Below, in pieces: positions 52,770 through 62,012 of a DNA stretch of 64,000 bases; the stretch's first letter is position 1; each line of letters opens with the position of its first letter. The notes under the pieces are model-generated. The model worked only from the letters and a program-made list of their open reading frames with translations, did not search any database and had not been told where the DNA came from. The DNA is taken from the NCBI GenBank assembly GCA_022843465.1, contig JALHNO010000014.1, positions 62,001 through 126,000 of the forward strand, read 5' to 3'. This DNA comes from Pseudomonadota bacterium. Its GTDB lineage: Bacteria > Pseudomonadota > Gammaproteobacteria > Xanthomonadales > Ahniellaceae. A program made the position numbers and the translations under genes.

Positions 52770-54034
52770 TCCGCGACACCTCGGGGCAGGACCGCAGCAT
52801 GGAACTGCCAGCTGTCGCTGGTCAGTCCGTGCGCCGCTATGCCCGCTGGCTCGTGTTGCTGGCCGTGTTGGCGATACCGGTGTTTCTGCTGATCGGCTGG
52901 ATGTCGAGCGAGCGCTCGATCAGTGCCGAACGATTGCGCATTGCCGAAGTCAGCCGGGGCACGCTCATTCGCGATGCTTCGGTGAATGGCCGCATCGTGG
53001 CCGCGGTCAGCCCGACCCTTGCGGCACCAGCGCCGGCGACGGTGAGTCTGCGCATCAGTGCCGGCGATGCGGTGAACAAGGGCGATCTGCTGGCTGTGCT
53101 CGATTCCAAGGAGCTGAGCAACCAGATGCAGCGCGAACGCGCGGCACTGGATGAGCTGCAGGCCCAGGTCGACCGTGCCGCGATCCTCACCGACAAGCAG
53201 AAACTGCTGGCGCGTCGCGATGCTGACGAGGCCGAAGTGACGCGACTCGGCGCCGAGCGCGAATTGCAGCGCAGTGCTGCCGGATTCAAGCGTGGTGCCA
53301 TCGCCGAGGTCGACTATCTGCGCGCCCAGGATGCGCTCAAGAGTGCCGAAATTCGTGCCCGTCATGCTGCCGCTGCGGCCGAGTTGGAAGGCCGCGATGT
53401 CGTGCTCGACCTGCGTTCGCGACAGCAGCAGCTGGCGCGCCAGCGCCTGGTTTTCGAAGACGCCAGACGACGCGTCGAAGAGCTGCAGGTTCGCTCGCCA
53501 GTGGACGGTGTGGTGGGTACGCTGGCGGTTGCCGATCGCGCTGTGGTGACCACCGGCGCAGCGCTGATGACCGTGGTTGACCTTTCCCGCCTCGAGGTTG
53601 AAATCGAAGTGCCCGAGAGCTACGCCGATGATCTCGGGATCGGCATGACGGTGGAAGTCACCATCGCCGGCCAACTGCACGTGGCCAGCCTCTCGGCAAT
53701 TTCCCCTGAAGTGGTGGCCAACCAGGTGCTCGGTCGTGCCCGCTTCAGCAACGCGCAGCCGGACGGCCTGAGGCAGAACCAGCGGGTCACCGCGCGCGTG
53801 CTGATCGAAGAGAAGCCCGATGTGCTGATGCTGGCGCGTGGTCCCTTCCTGGAGGCGGGTGGTGGCCGCAAGGCCTGGGTCATCAAGGGCGGCATTGCCG
53901 AGCAGCGCGATATCCGGATCGGCTCCACCAGTGTCGCGGCCGTGGAAATTCTGGAAGGACTCGTCGTAGGCGATCAGGTAGTGATCGCCGGCGCGGATCT
54001 TTTTGGCGAGGCCACACGGGTCCAGATCAATTGA
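52766..54034 (+). CDS. HlyD/MacA-type periplasmic adaptor (efflux membrane fusion protein)
   Basis: A 422-residue membrane fusion protein that would bridge the inner-membrane ABC exporter to an outer-membrane channel. It has a cytoplasmic tail, one membrane helix (RWLVLLAVLAIPVFLLIGWM), a split lipoyl domain (VSLRISAGDAVNKGDLLAVLD and ELQVRSPVDGVVGTLAV), a long coiled-coil hairpin between them (about 105-220), then beta-barrel and membrane-proximal domains. The start is a GTG overlapping the small gene. It is first of the structural genes and is followed by the ATPase after 79 bases. Confidence 0.92.
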   Translation: MIRDTSGQDRSMELPAVAGQSVRRYARWLVLLAVLAIPVFLLIGWMSSERSISAERLRIAEVSRGTLIRDASVNGRIVAAVSPTLAAPAPATVSLRISAGDAVNKGDLLAVLDSKELSNQMQRERAALDELQAQVDRAAILTDKQKLLARRDADEAEVTRLGAERELQRSAAGFKRGAIAEVDYLRAQDALKSAEIRARHAAAAAELEGRDVVLDLRSRQQQLARQRLVFEDARRRVEELQVRSPVDGVVGTLAVADRAVVTTGAALMTVVDLSRLEVEIEVPESYADDLGIGMTVEVTIAGQLHVASLSAISPEVVANQVLGRARFSNAQPDGLRQNQRVTARVLIEEKPDVLMLARGPFLEAGGGRKAWVIKGGIAEQRDIRIGSTSVAAVEILEGLVVGDQVVIAGADLFGEATRVQIN

Positions 54035-54113
54035 GTTTCAGCTGGCAAGGGTCAGCGAGTGATGGCAAGTCAGATCGCTTTGCAACGAACACATCCCATC
54101 AACGGAGAGCCTC

Positions 54114-54833
54114 ATGCTCAAGATGCAGAACCTCAGCAAGGTCTATCGAACGCACATGATTGAAACCCAGGCCCTGCGCGGCTTTGACATCCATGTGCGT
54201 GAGGGCGAGTTCGTGGCGGTCACCGGGCCGTCTGGCTCTGGCAAGACGACGTTTCTCAACATTGCCGGATTGCTGGAGGAGTTTTCCTCGGGCGAGTATC
54301 TGATCGATGGCGTGAATGTGGCGGGTCTCGACGACAATGCCCGTTCGCGGCTGCGCAACGAAAAGATCGGCTTCATCTTTCAGGGCTTCAATCTGATTCC
54401 GGATCTGAACCTGTTCGACAACGTCGACGTACCCCTGCGCTACCGCGGCTTCGACAGTGCCGAGCGCAGACGCCGGATCGAACAGTCGCTGACCCAGGTC
54501 GGGCTTGCTTCGAGACAGCGCCACTACCCGGCCGAACTCTCGGGCGGCCAGCAACAGCGTGTTGCCATCGCGCGTGCGCTGGCCGGCTCGCCCAAGCTGC
54601 TGCTTGCCGATGAGCCAACCGGAAATCTCGACTCCAATATGGCGCGCGGCGTGATGGAGCTGCTGGAAGAGATCAATGCAGCAGGCACCACCATTTTGAT
54701 GGTGACCCACGATCCCGAGCTTGCGGCGCGCGCACAGCGCAACGTGCACATCATCGATGGCCAGGTGTCCGATCTGGAGCACGAGACGCGCCGTGCACTG
54801 GCTTCGTTGTCGACCACGCCGGAAGCCGTCTGA
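54114..54833 (+). CDS. MacB/LolD-type ABC transporter ATPase
   Basis: A 239-residue nucleotide-binding protein of the MacB/LolD subfamily. It has Walker A GPSGSGKTTFL (from residue 38), Q-loop FIFQGFNLIPDLNLFDNV, signature LSGGQQQRVAIARAL, Walker B LLLADEPTGNLD and the switch His in MVTHDPELA. Such ATPases drive mechanotransmission-type exporters rather than classical transport. The two FtsX-like permeases directly downstream are its partners. The C-terminal about 25 residues extend past the ATPase core. Confidence 0.94.
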   Translation: MLKMQNLSKVYRTHMIETQALRGFDIHVREGEFVAVTGPSGSGKTTFLNIAGLLEEFSSGEYLIDGVNVAGLDDNARSRLRNEKIGFIFQGFNLIPDLNLFDNVDVPLRYRGFDSAERRRRIEQSLTQVGLASRQRHYPAELSGGQQQRVAIARALAGSPKLLLADEPTGNLDSNMARGVMELLEEINAAGTTILMVTHDPELAARAQRNVHIIDGQVSDLEHETRRALASLSTTPEAV

Positions 54834-54843
54834 GGAGTTCAGC

Positions 54844-56157
54844 ATGTTCCGCTACTACCTGAGTCTCGGATTTCGCAGCCTGCGCCGCAATCCCGTGCTT
54901 ACCGCGCTGATGGTACTGACGCTGTCGGTGGGCGTTGCCGCCAGCATCACCACGCTGACCATTCTGCACGCGATGTCGGGCAATCCGCTGCCGCACAAGA
55001 ACGAACAGCTGCTGGTGCCCCTGCTGGACAATCTTCCGGCCGACAACGGCAACGACGATGGTGAGCCGCCCGAACAGCTGACCTTCATGGATGCCATGAA
55101 GCTGTGGGAGCAGAAGGCAGCATCCAGGCAGACTCCGCTGTATGGGCTGTCGCCGGCAATCGACTCCGGTCGCGCCGACCTGCCGCCCTTTTTTACCGAG
55201 GGCGTTGCCATTGGCCGTGACTTCTTCGCCATGTTCGAAGCCCCGTTCCTGTACGGTGACGCGTGGTCGGCCGAAGAGGATGCACGCGCGGCCAAGGTGG
55301 CGGTGATCAGCCGAAGCCTTGCCGATCGGCTCTTCGACAGCGGCAGCAATCCGGTCGGCAAGACGGTTCGCATCAGCGACAACGATTTCTCCATCGTCGG
55401 AGTGCTCGACAGCTGGAACCCGGTGCCCAAGGTCTATCGCCTGATCGGCAGCGAACGCTTCGACACCAGCGAAGATGTGTTTGTGCCCATCCGTACCGCG
55501 GTTGCGCTCGAGTTCGACCGCAATGGCAGCATGGACTGCAGCAGCGAGCCGCCAGCGCCCGGTTTTCAGGGTTACCTGCAGTCCGAGTGCAACTGGGTGC
55601 AGTACTGGGCCGAGTTGGACGCCGCGTCGTCGCGTTCCCGCTATGCCGACTATCTGCTCGCCTATGTCAACGAGCAGAAGGCGCTCGGCCGGTTTGTCAG
55701 GCCGCCCAACAACCGGCTGTACAACGTCGGCGAATGGCTGGATTCGCGCGGCGTGGTCGATGACGACACGCGGACTTCGACCTGGCTTTCGTTCGCTTTC
55801 CTGCTGGTCTGCCTGGTCAATACCGTGGGCCTGCTGCTGGCCAAATTCAGCGCTCGACCGGGTGAGATCGGCGTGCGCCGCGCGCTCGGGGCGACGCGCG
55901 CGGATGTGTTCCGCCAGTACCTGACCGAGGCGGCGGTCATCGGTGTGGTGGGCGCCTTGATCGGCCTGGTGCTGACCTGGAGCGCACTCGCCTACATCCG
56001 GAGTCTCGATGCCAGCCTCGCCCTGGTCACCCGTCTGGACGGCACCATGCTGGTGACTGCGGTAGCAGTCTCGATCGCAGCCAGCCTGCTGGCCGGACTG
56101 CTGCCGACCTGGCGGGCCTGCCAGGTGGTACCGGCGTTGCAACTCAAGAGCCAGTAG
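54844..56157 (+). CDS. MacB/FtsX-type ABC permease, first of two
   Basis: A 437-residue permease with the MacB topology: one N-terminal helix (NPVLTALMVLTLSVGVAASI), a large periplasmic domain (about 45-310) with MacB_PCD elements such as VISRSLADRLFDSGSNPVGK, then three helices of the FtsX domain. The coupling segment GEIGVRRALGATRADVFRQYL sits in the last part. The start is 10 bases after the ATPase stop. It probably forms a heterodimer with the next permease. Confidence 0.9.
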   Translation: MFRYYLSLGFRSLRRNPVLTALMVLTLSVGVAASITTLTILHAMSGNPLPHKNEQLLVPLLDNLPADNGNDDGEPPEQLTFMDAMKLWEQKAASRQTPLYGLSPAIDSGRADLPPFFTEGVAIGRDFFAMFEAPFLYGDAWSAEEDARAAKVAVISRSLADRLFDSGSNPVGKTVRISDNDFSIVGVLDSWNPVPKVYRLIGSERFDTSEDVFVPIRTAVALEFDRNGSMDCSSEPPAPGFQGYLQSECNWVQYWAELDAASSRSRYADYLLAYVNEQKALGRFVRPPNNRLYNVGEWLDSRGVVDDDTRTSTWLSFAFLLVCLVNTVGLLLAKFSARPGEIGVRRALGATRADVFRQYLTEAAVIGVVGALIGLVLTWSALAYIRSLDASLALVTRLDGTMLVTAVAVSIAASLLAGLLPTWRACQVVPALQLKSQ

Positions 56158-56222
56158 GAAACGCACAACGGGCGCGCTCGTTTACGCCCCATTGCCATCC
56201 AATCCAGCCAACGGGATATCCC

Positions 56223-57449
56223 ATGGAAGTTCGACCGATTCTGTCTGCCATGCTGCGCAACAAGACCGCGCCCCTGCTGATTGCCGCCCAGGTTGCCCTG
56301 ACTCTGGCGATCATCTGCAATGCGCTCTACATCATCCGCGACCGCCTGAGTACAGCGGCGCGTCCGACCGGTGCCGATGAGACGAATCTGTTCGAGATCC
56401 GCTTCTATCCGCATCGCCCGATTGCCGATATCCGCGGCATGCAGATCCGCGATCTGGAGGCGTTGCGGGCGATTCCGGGTGTGCGTTCAGTCGCCTGGGT
56501 AAATCAGATTCCGCTCGGGCAATCAAGCTGGAACATCGGCGGGCTCACTACCGAGCCGGGCAAGCGCGACAGCAACATCCAGGCGACCTATTATTTCAGC
56601 GGTGGCTCGCTGATCGATACCTTCGGACTCAGGCTGATCGAGGGGCGCGACTTCCAGTCGTCCGAGGTGGTCGAAAGTGATCCGCGCAAGGAGCGCGCGG
56701 AGCCACAGGTGATGATCATCACGCGGGCGCTGGCCGAGCTGCTTTTTCCCGGTGCGGCCTCGGTCGTCGGCAAGTCCTTCTATCTGGGTGGCAGCGACGA
56801 TGCCAAGCCGGTCCGCATCGTCGGTGTCGTCGAGCGCCTGCAGAGCCCCAGCGCACCCGCAGGTGCCCGTGCCGAGCTGAGCATGATTGCGCCGATCACC
56901 TATCTTGATGGCTATACGCGCTATGCCGTGCGCGCCGAGCCAGGCCAGCGCGAGCGCGTGATGGCGGAAGCTGAGAAAGCCTTGCTGGCGCTGAGCAATG
57001 ATCGCGTCCTGCTCGGCAAGGGCGGATTCGATGAATTGCGCGCGCGGCGTTATTCGGGAGAACGCATCATGGCCGGCTTGCTGATTGCAGTGACCGGCTT
57101 TCTGCTGCTGATCACGGCCAGCGGTATCGTCGGTATCGCCAGTCTCTGGGTCAATCAACGGCGCAAGCAGATCGGTGTCCGCCGCGCGCTGGGTGGCCGC
57201 CGCGTCGACATCCTGCGCTACTTCGTCACCGAGAACGCAATCATCACGACGGCTGGTGTTCTGGTCGGCCTGAGTCTCGCGTTGGCGCTGAATCACGTTC
57301 TGGTCGGCGCCATCGAGCTGCCACGGCTGCCGCTGATCTATCTGGGTCTTGGCGCCCTCGTGATGTGGTTGCTGGGGCTGCTGGCGGTCTCCGGGCCGGC
57401 CTGGCGTGCCGCCCAGGTTTCGCCGGCGATCGCGACGCGCAGCGTCTGA
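56223..57449 (+). CDS. MacB/FtsX-type ABC permease, second of two
   Basis: A 408-residue permease with the same layout as its neighbour: a first helix (PLLIAAQVALTLAIICNALY), a periplasmic domain with GLRLIEGRDF and LFPGAASVVGKSFYLGG, and three C-terminal helices with QIGVRRALGGRRVDILRYFV. The periplasmic domain is shorter and differs from the first permease, so the pair is not a recent duplication. It lies 65 bases after that gene and 87 bases before the response regulator. Confidence 0.9.
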   Translation: MEVRPILSAMLRNKTAPLLIAAQVALTLAIICNALYIIRDRLSTAARPTGADETNLFEIRFYPHRPIADIRGMQIRDLEALRAIPGVRSVAWVNQIPLGQSSWNIGGLTTEPGKRDSNIQATYYFSGGSLIDTFGLRLIEGRDFQSSEVVESDPRKERAEPQVMIITRALAELLFPGAASVVGKSFYLGGSDDAKPVRIVGVVERLQSPSAPAGARAELSMIAPITYLDGYTRYAVRAEPGQRERVMAEAEKALLALSNDRVLLGKGGFDELRARRYSGERIMAGLLIAVTGFLLLITASGIVGIASLWVNQRRKQIGVRRALGGRRVDILRYFVTENAIITTAGVLVGLSLALALNHVLVGAIELPRLPLIYLGLGALVMWLLGLLAVSGPAWRAAQVSPAIATRSV

Positions 57450-57536
57450 TGGCACCGCGGCCGACTGCCCCTCGGCGTGGATGCCATCCGCGCTGGCGCC
57501 TGATGCATCTTCGCCACAGCCCCGTACAATTCCGCC

Positions 57537-58886
57537 ATGCCCACTCTGCTTCTGATCGATGACAACCCGAGCGTGCTGAAAGCGCTGTCGATCCTGTTCT
57601 CGCTGCAGGATTATCGGGTGTTGACGGCAGAAGATCCCGAGGCGGGGCTGGCGAAGCTTGCGAATGACGAAGTCGACCTGGTGATCCAGGACATGAATTT
57701 CGCCGCTGACACCACGTCGGGCGCGGAAGGCGAAGCTCTGTTCCGCTCGATCCGGGCGCGCCATCCCGATCTGCCGGTCATCCTGCTGACCGCTTGGACC
57801 CATCTCGATGCTGCCGTGCAACTGGTGAAGGCAGGTGCCGCCGATTATCTGTCCAAGCCCTGGGATGATCGCCGGCTGACGGCGAGTGTGCAGAATCTGC
57901 TGGAACTCGGCCAGGTGCAGCGCGAACTGACACAGCGCGTGCAAGCGGACCAGGCCCAGCGACGTGCCTTGGAGCGGCAGTTCGATCTGCGTGGCTATGT
58001 CTGGGCCGATCCGCTCACCGAGCGTGTGCTGAATCTGGCCTGCCAGGTGGCTCGAGCCGATGTGCCGGTGCTGATCCGTGGCCCCAATGGTGCCGGCAAG
58101 GAAGGGATAGCCGCGATCATCCAGGCCAATTCGGCGGTCAAGACCGGCCCGATGATCACGCTCAACTGTGGTGCGCTGCCGGCTGAGCTGATCGAGGCCG
58201 AATTGTTTGGCGCCGATGCGGGGGCCTATACCGGCGCCAGCAAGGCGCGCGAAGGCAAATTCGAGGCGGCCGACGGTGGCACGCTTTTTCTCGATGAAAT
58301 CGGCAATCTGCCCCTGGCCGGTCAGATGAAATTGCTGCGCGTGCTGGAAACCGGTCGCTTCGAGCGATTGGGTTCCAACCGTGAGCGCCAGGTGCGCGTG
58401 CGTGTGATCAGTGCCACCAATGCCGACCTTCCGGCAATGATCAAGCGCGGACAGTTTCGCGAAGACCTTTACTACCGGCTGAACCTCATCGAGATCCAAC
58501 TGCCGGCGTTGTGCGAGCGGCCTCGCGATATCCTGCCACTGGCCCGCCACTTTCTACGCGCCGATCAGGTGCTCAGCGAGTCGGCCGAACAGGCGCTGCG
58601 GCAATACCCATGGCCGGGCAATGTGCGTGAGTTGAAGAACGCGATCACCCGCGCCTCATTGCTGGCGCGAGATATCACCATCACCGCCGAAGATCTGCAT
58701 CTGCCTGCGCGCGAGCCGGTGGTCGCCAGTGTGCCGCGGGATGATCTGGAGCCAGACCGCGAGGCGATCGAGACTGCCATCGCCCGCCACAGCGGCGTCA
58801 TCGCACAGGCTGCAGCCGAACTGGGATTGAGCCGGCAGGCGCTCTATCGGCGCATGGACCGGCTTGGCATCGGCCGGGCACCATGA
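57537..58886 (+). CDS. NtrC-family sigma-54-dependent response regulator
   Basis: A 449-residue regulator with three domains. The receiver has phospho-acceptor Asp52 (LVIQDMNF) and Lys107 (LSKPWD). The AAA+ domain carries Walker A GPNGAGKE (182-189), the sigma-54 contact loop GAYTGA (229-234) and Walker B GGTLFLDEIG. The C-terminus is a Fis-type helix-turn-helix (AQAAAELGLSRQALYRRM). All elements for sigma-54 activation are present. It probably activates its own operon through the upstream dyads. The kinase start overlaps its stop by four bases. Confidence 0.95.
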   Translation: MPTLLLIDDNPSVLKALSILFSLQDYRVLTAEDPEAGLAKLANDEVDLVIQDMNFAADTTSGAEGEALFRSIRARHPDLPVILLTAWTHLDAAVQLVKAGAADYLSKPWDDRRLTASVQNLLELGQVQRELTQRVQADQAQRRALERQFDLRGYVWADPLTERVLNLACQVARADVPVLIRGPNGAGKEGIAAIIQANSAVKTGPMITLNCGALPAELIEAELFGADAGAYTGASKAREGKFEAADGGTLFLDEIGNLPLAGQMKLLRVLETGRFERLGSNRERQVRVRVISATNADLPAMIKRGQFREDLYYRLNLIEIQLPALCERPRDILPLARHFLRADQVLSESAEQALRQYPWPGNVRELKNAITRASLLARDITITAEDLHLPAREPVVASVPRDDLEPDREAIETAIARHSGVIAQAAAELGLSRQALYRRMDRLGIGRAP

Positions 58887-60205
58887 CGCTATCCCATTGG
58901 CAGCGCAGATCGCTGTCGGGCCGGGTTGCCGGGCTGGCATTTCTTGTCGCGGTCCTCAGCGTATTGCTGATGATCCTGTTGCCACGATGGCTGGAGAGTC
59001 AGGCGGCGGTGGCCGTGCTGAGTCTGGCTGGCGCGCTGTTGCTGTCGCTGTGGTGGGGTAGACGTCTGCTGCGTGATCATCTCTCGATGTTCCGCGCGCT
59101 GGCCGGAACGGTGAACAGCTTTCGCGACGGCGATTTCAGTTTTGCCCTGCGCTGGCAACGTGACGACGAGTTGGCGGAGCTGGTGTCGGCGCACAATGAA
59201 CTCGGCCAAGTGCTGCGTGCGCAGCGGCTCGGCCTGGTGCAGCGCGAGTTGCTGCTCGATACGATGGTACAGAACACGCCAGTGGCGATGCTGCTGCTGG
59301 CCAAGGGCGGCGTCGTGGTCTATGGCAATCTGACCGCGCGCCAGTTGCTCAACAAGGGTCGCCCGTTGAACGGCCTGCGTCTGGGCGAGATTCTCGACGG
59401 CAATGACGGTGCGTTGCGCGAAGCGGTTGACCGGGGTGGCGATGGCCTGTTCTCCATCGGCGAGCAGGAGCAGGAGGAAATCTATCACCTGGCGCGGCGT
59501 GCCTTCCTGCTGAACGGACGCCAGCACGAGTTGCTGATGCTGCGCCGGTTTACCCAGGAGCTGCGCCGTCAGGAGGTACAGACCTGGAAGAAAGTGATCC
59601 GCGTGATCAGCCATGAGTTGAACAATTCGCTGGCGCCAGTGGCGTCGCTGGCGCATTCCGGTCGTGAGCTGCTGCGGCGGGGCAGGGCGGAGCAACTGGA
59701 TGAAATTTTCGAGACCATCGAGGAGCGCGCCCGCCATCTGGAGTCCTTCATCCAGGGCTACGCGCGCTTCGCAAAACTGCCGACCCCGCGACTGGAATCG
59801 GTTACCTGGAGCGATTTCATCAAGCGTCTGGCGGCACAGGTGGGCTTTGTGCTCGATGGCGAACTTCCGGATGTTCCGGCGCGCTTCGATGCCGGGCAGC
59901 TGGAGCAGGCCCTGATCAACCTGCTGCGCAATGCCCACGAATCTGGTTCGCCTGCCGGTGAGGTGCGTCTGCGGGTCGAACTGCTGCGCAACAGCTTCCG
60001 ACTGTTGATCCTGGATCGTGGTCCGGGCATGACCGCGACCGTGCTCGCCAACGCCCTGGTGCCGTTCTATTCGACCAAGCGTGCCGGCACCGGCCTGGGG
60101 CTGGCCCTGGCGCGCGAGATCATCGAGGCGCATGGCGGCAGCATCAGTCTCAACAATCGTACCGACGGTGGCTTGCAGGTCAGTCTGCTGCTGCCGGTTG
60201 GGTAG
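58883..60205 (+). CDS. Sensor histidine kinase partner of the NtrC-type regulator
   Basis: A 440-residue membrane kinase: two N-terminal helices (LAFLVAVLSVLLMILL and AVAVLSLAGALLLSLWW) with almost no periplasmic loop, a HAMP-like segment, a PAS-like domain (about 120-215), the H box VISHELNNSLAPVASL with His244, N box LINLLRNAHE, and DRGPGM and FYSTKRAGTGLGL ATP-binding boxes. The minimal periplasmic part suggests it senses a membrane or cytosolic cue, or the exporter itself. It is the last gene of the operon. Confidence 0.94.
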   Translation: MTLSHWQRRSLSGRVAGLAFLVAVLSVLLMILLPRWLESQAAVAVLSLAGALLLSLWWGRRLLRDHLSMFRALAGTVNSFRDGDFSFALRWQRDDELAELVSAHNELGQVLRAQRLGLVQRELLLDTMVQNTPVAMLLLAKGGVVVYGNLTARQLLNKGRPLNGLRLGEILDGNDGALREAVDRGGDGLFSIGEQEQEEIYHLARRAFLLNGRQHELLMLRRFTQELRRQEVQTWKKVIRVISHELNNSLAPVASLAHSGRELLRRGRAEQLDEIFETIEERARHLESFIQGYARFAKLPTPRLESVTWSDFIKRLAAQVGFVLDGELPDVPARFDAGQLEQALINLLRNAHESGSPAGEVRLRVELLRNSFRLLILDRGPGMTATVLANALVPFYSTKRAGTGLGLALAREIIEAHGGSISLNNRTDGGLQVSLLLPVG

Positions 60206-60434
60206 TGGTCTAGTTTGAAAATTGGTTGCGGCATGAACCAATCTGCCCCGCGAGGCGTCTTAGTCAAGTGAGGGCTAGGCAACAGACGCTTAACGCCAGT
60301 GGGGGGCGCAGACTTGAGCTATGTGCCTTCATCCCAATGTTGTATTACGCAAGACATTGTTTTTACAAATGTTTTAGTTCTTGCGGTATGGAATTCTCGA
60401 TGTAAGCTAAGGCGGGGACGATCAGGTGAAGCCA

Positions 60435-60650
60435 ATGAAGACTTTCGATGCAACCGAGGTCCGAAAAATTAGGGTCTCCGCAAAGGGTCTCGTGCGTCTG
60501 ATAGATGATCCGCACAAGGCTGGATCAATCAAGTCCATTCGATTCGTACTCCCGCGTAGAGGATGCTCTAGTCTTGGGCAGTTCGAAGTCGAAAGCTCTG
60601 ATGGGGTTTGGGCTGTCCGCATAGACGATAAAGCCATAAAGCATGGCTAA
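60435..60650 (+). CDS. Small unknown protein in accessory region
   Basis: A 71-residue frame starting at an ATG with AGGTGA five bases upstream (a GTG three codons earlier overlaps that site). The product is basic in its first half (VRKIRVSAKGLVRLI) and strand-rich (IKSIRFVLPRRG, QFEVESSDGVWAVRID). I recognise no family. Base composition is clearly more AT-rich than the core genes to the left. The next gene begins inside its last codons (8-base overlap), so they form a coupled pair. The 229-base gap upstream has an AT-rich imperfect palindrome but no clear promoter. Confidence 0.6.
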   Translation: MKTFDATEVRKIRVSAKGLVRLIDDPHKAGSIKSIRFVLPRRGCSSLGQFEVESSDGVWAVRIDDKAIKHG

Positions 60651-61065
60651 GCAAAACAACGGACTGACCAAGATTCCGGAGCTTTCGGAAGAGACCGTCA
60701 GTCAGATGATTGCGAATCAAGCGGCGGAGCTTCAACTTCGCAGCCAGCAGCTCGCTGTTCAGAAGGAAAGCTTGGCGCACAATCGCGATCTTGCTTTGCA
60801 TTCAATTGCCGCAGAAAAAGAAGACCGAGCTGATAGCAGAAATCACGATCGCTGCATTCAAAGAAACCGCTACATTTTTGGCGGGGTGATTATTTTCTTG
60901 GCGATTGCTTCGGTTTGCGTTCTTGCCGGGCTTGGCAAAGATGCTTTGGCGGCAGAGTGCGTGAAGATGGCTGCGTTCTTGGGGACTGGCTTTCTTGGTG
61001 GTTACGCGGTTGGAAAGCGAAGGCCCGATTCTGCTCCGGCCGAACACGAAAGCGACGACTCGTAG
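60643..61065 (+). CDS. Small membrane protein with N-terminal coiled coil, unknown
   Basis: A 140-residue protein. Residues 15-75 are strongly helical and charged (SQMIANQAAELQLRSQQLAV), likely a coiled coil. Two hydrophobic spans follow, YIFGGVIIFLAIASVCVLAG and a second containing MAAFLGTGFLGGYAVG, and then a short acidic tail. I recognise no family. The overlap with the preceding small gene suggests they act together. An IS1-like element begins 21 bases past its stop, so a once-continuous gene group may have been interrupted. Confidence 0.6.
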   Translation: MAKQNNGLTKIPELSEETVSQMIANQAAELQLRSQQLAVQKESLAHNRDLALHSIAAEKEDRADSRNHDRCIQRNRYIFGGVIIFLAIASVCVLAGLGKDALAAECVKMAAFLGTGFLGGYAVGKRRPDSAPAEHESDDS

Positions 61066-61085
61066 TCGAGTCGGCATATGTCAAG

Positions 61086-62012
61086 CGCATCACGGTGAAT
61101 CGCTAGACTGATAGGCAGCCTGTTTTTTCTTGTAGGTACCGCGCTTCTTGACTTCCGGCTCCGGCACAAGCGCCGCGATCTCTTTCAGTGACCAGACGTG
61201 ATCCGAGATGCCTGCTTCCATGGCTGGCGTAACGCGCAGAGTCTTATGGATGCGGCCGAAGTTGTAGTGCATGAAGTGCAGCGCGATGGCGTGAACGTGG
61301 TTCTCAACCTTCTTTGAGAAGCCATTGGTCGGGCGGGTAAAGCGGCGCATGCCCATGCGCTTGGTCAGGTTCTGGAGCTCTAAGTAGCTCGTGGAAACGT
61401 GCTTCATGTCCGGGGTGCCCTCAATCACCGTTCGCTCTTCGCCGATGATCTGGGGTGGGCTGTAGCGGCGCTGTCCTTCCGGGGCTTCGCCGAACACCTT
61501 AACCAGGGTCGCATAGTCCACATCGCTGCCGAACGCGCTTTCTATGGCGTTCACGTAGACCTTGAGACCGTCCGTAGTGATCTGAACGCGGTTGCTCAGA
61601 CGGCCGGCCAGATCGCCGATAAAGTCGTGTGCTGCGTCAGCATTGCGACGGCCGACCATCCAAGCTGCGATCAGCTTGGTATCCGCATCAATCGCGGTCC
61701 ACGTCCAGACATCGCCGAAGCCAAACACGCCGCGCTTTTCTTCCGGCACGTTGCGCTGCTTGGCGTTCACGAACGACCAGATTTCATCGAGCTGCAAGCG
61801 CTTGCAGGTCAGGTTACGCAATGCCTTGTCTTGGTACTCAGCACAGGCTGCGCCAACGTCAGACAAAAGCTTGAGTACCGTAGCCTTTGCGGCTCCGGAC
61901 ACTCGGCAGGTTGCATTGATGCTCATGCCTTTAACGAGAAGGCCGAGGATTTGGGCGCGCTTGGTGATCGGCATCTGATTCATGCTGAACAGTATGCTTG
62001 AGCGGTCATGCA
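61086..62012 (-). mobile_element. IS1-like insertion sequence (927 bp) with 8-bp direct repeats
   Basis: The transposase gene is bracketed by identical 8-base direct repeats ATGTCAAG at 61078-61085 and 62013-62020, the size IS1-family elements generate. Immediately inside, the ends are imperfect inverted repeats: CGCATCACGG on the left and, read from the right, TGCATGACCG, with further loose matches (TAGACTG / CATACTG). The transposase stop codon falls within the left end, so the element is minimal. The ends are my reading and should be compared with known IS1-group ends. Confidence 0.65.
61090..61983 (-). CDS. IS1-family-like DDE transposase
   Basis: A 297-residue single-frame transposase. 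The N-terminal helix-turn-helix (ILGLLVKGMSINATCRVSG) is followed by an RNase H-like core with Asp66 (LQLDEIWSFV), Asp138 (QITTDGLKVY) and Glu227 (GFSKKVENHVHAIALHF), the expected DDE spacing for IS1-type enzymes. Unlike classical IS1, no InsA/InsB frameshift is needed. The frame looks intact, so it may still be active. The ATG before NQMPITKRAQ is preferred to upstream codons that lie outside the element's coding logic. Confidence 0.85.
   Translation of the reverse strand: MNQMPITKRAQILGLLVKGMSINATCRVSGAAKATVLKLLSDVGAACAEYQDKALRNLTCKRLQLDEIWSFVNAKQRNVPEEKRGVFGFGDVWTWTAIDADTKLIAAWMVGRRNADAAHDFIGDLAGRLSNRVQITTDGLKVYVNAIESAFGSDVDYATLVKVFGEAPEGQRRYSPPQIIGEERTVIEGTPDMKHVSTSYLELQNLTKRMGMRRFTRPTNGFSKKVENHVHAIALHFMHYNFGRIHKTLRVTPAMEAGISDHVWSLKEIAALVPEPEVKKRGTYKKKQAAYQSSDSP

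Noticed and set aside
60354-60372. AT-rich imperfect palindrome (ACATTG...CAAATGT) upstream of the accessory genes
   Set aside because: It could be an operator, but the arms match imperfectly, no promoter is placed with it and there is no second copy to support it.
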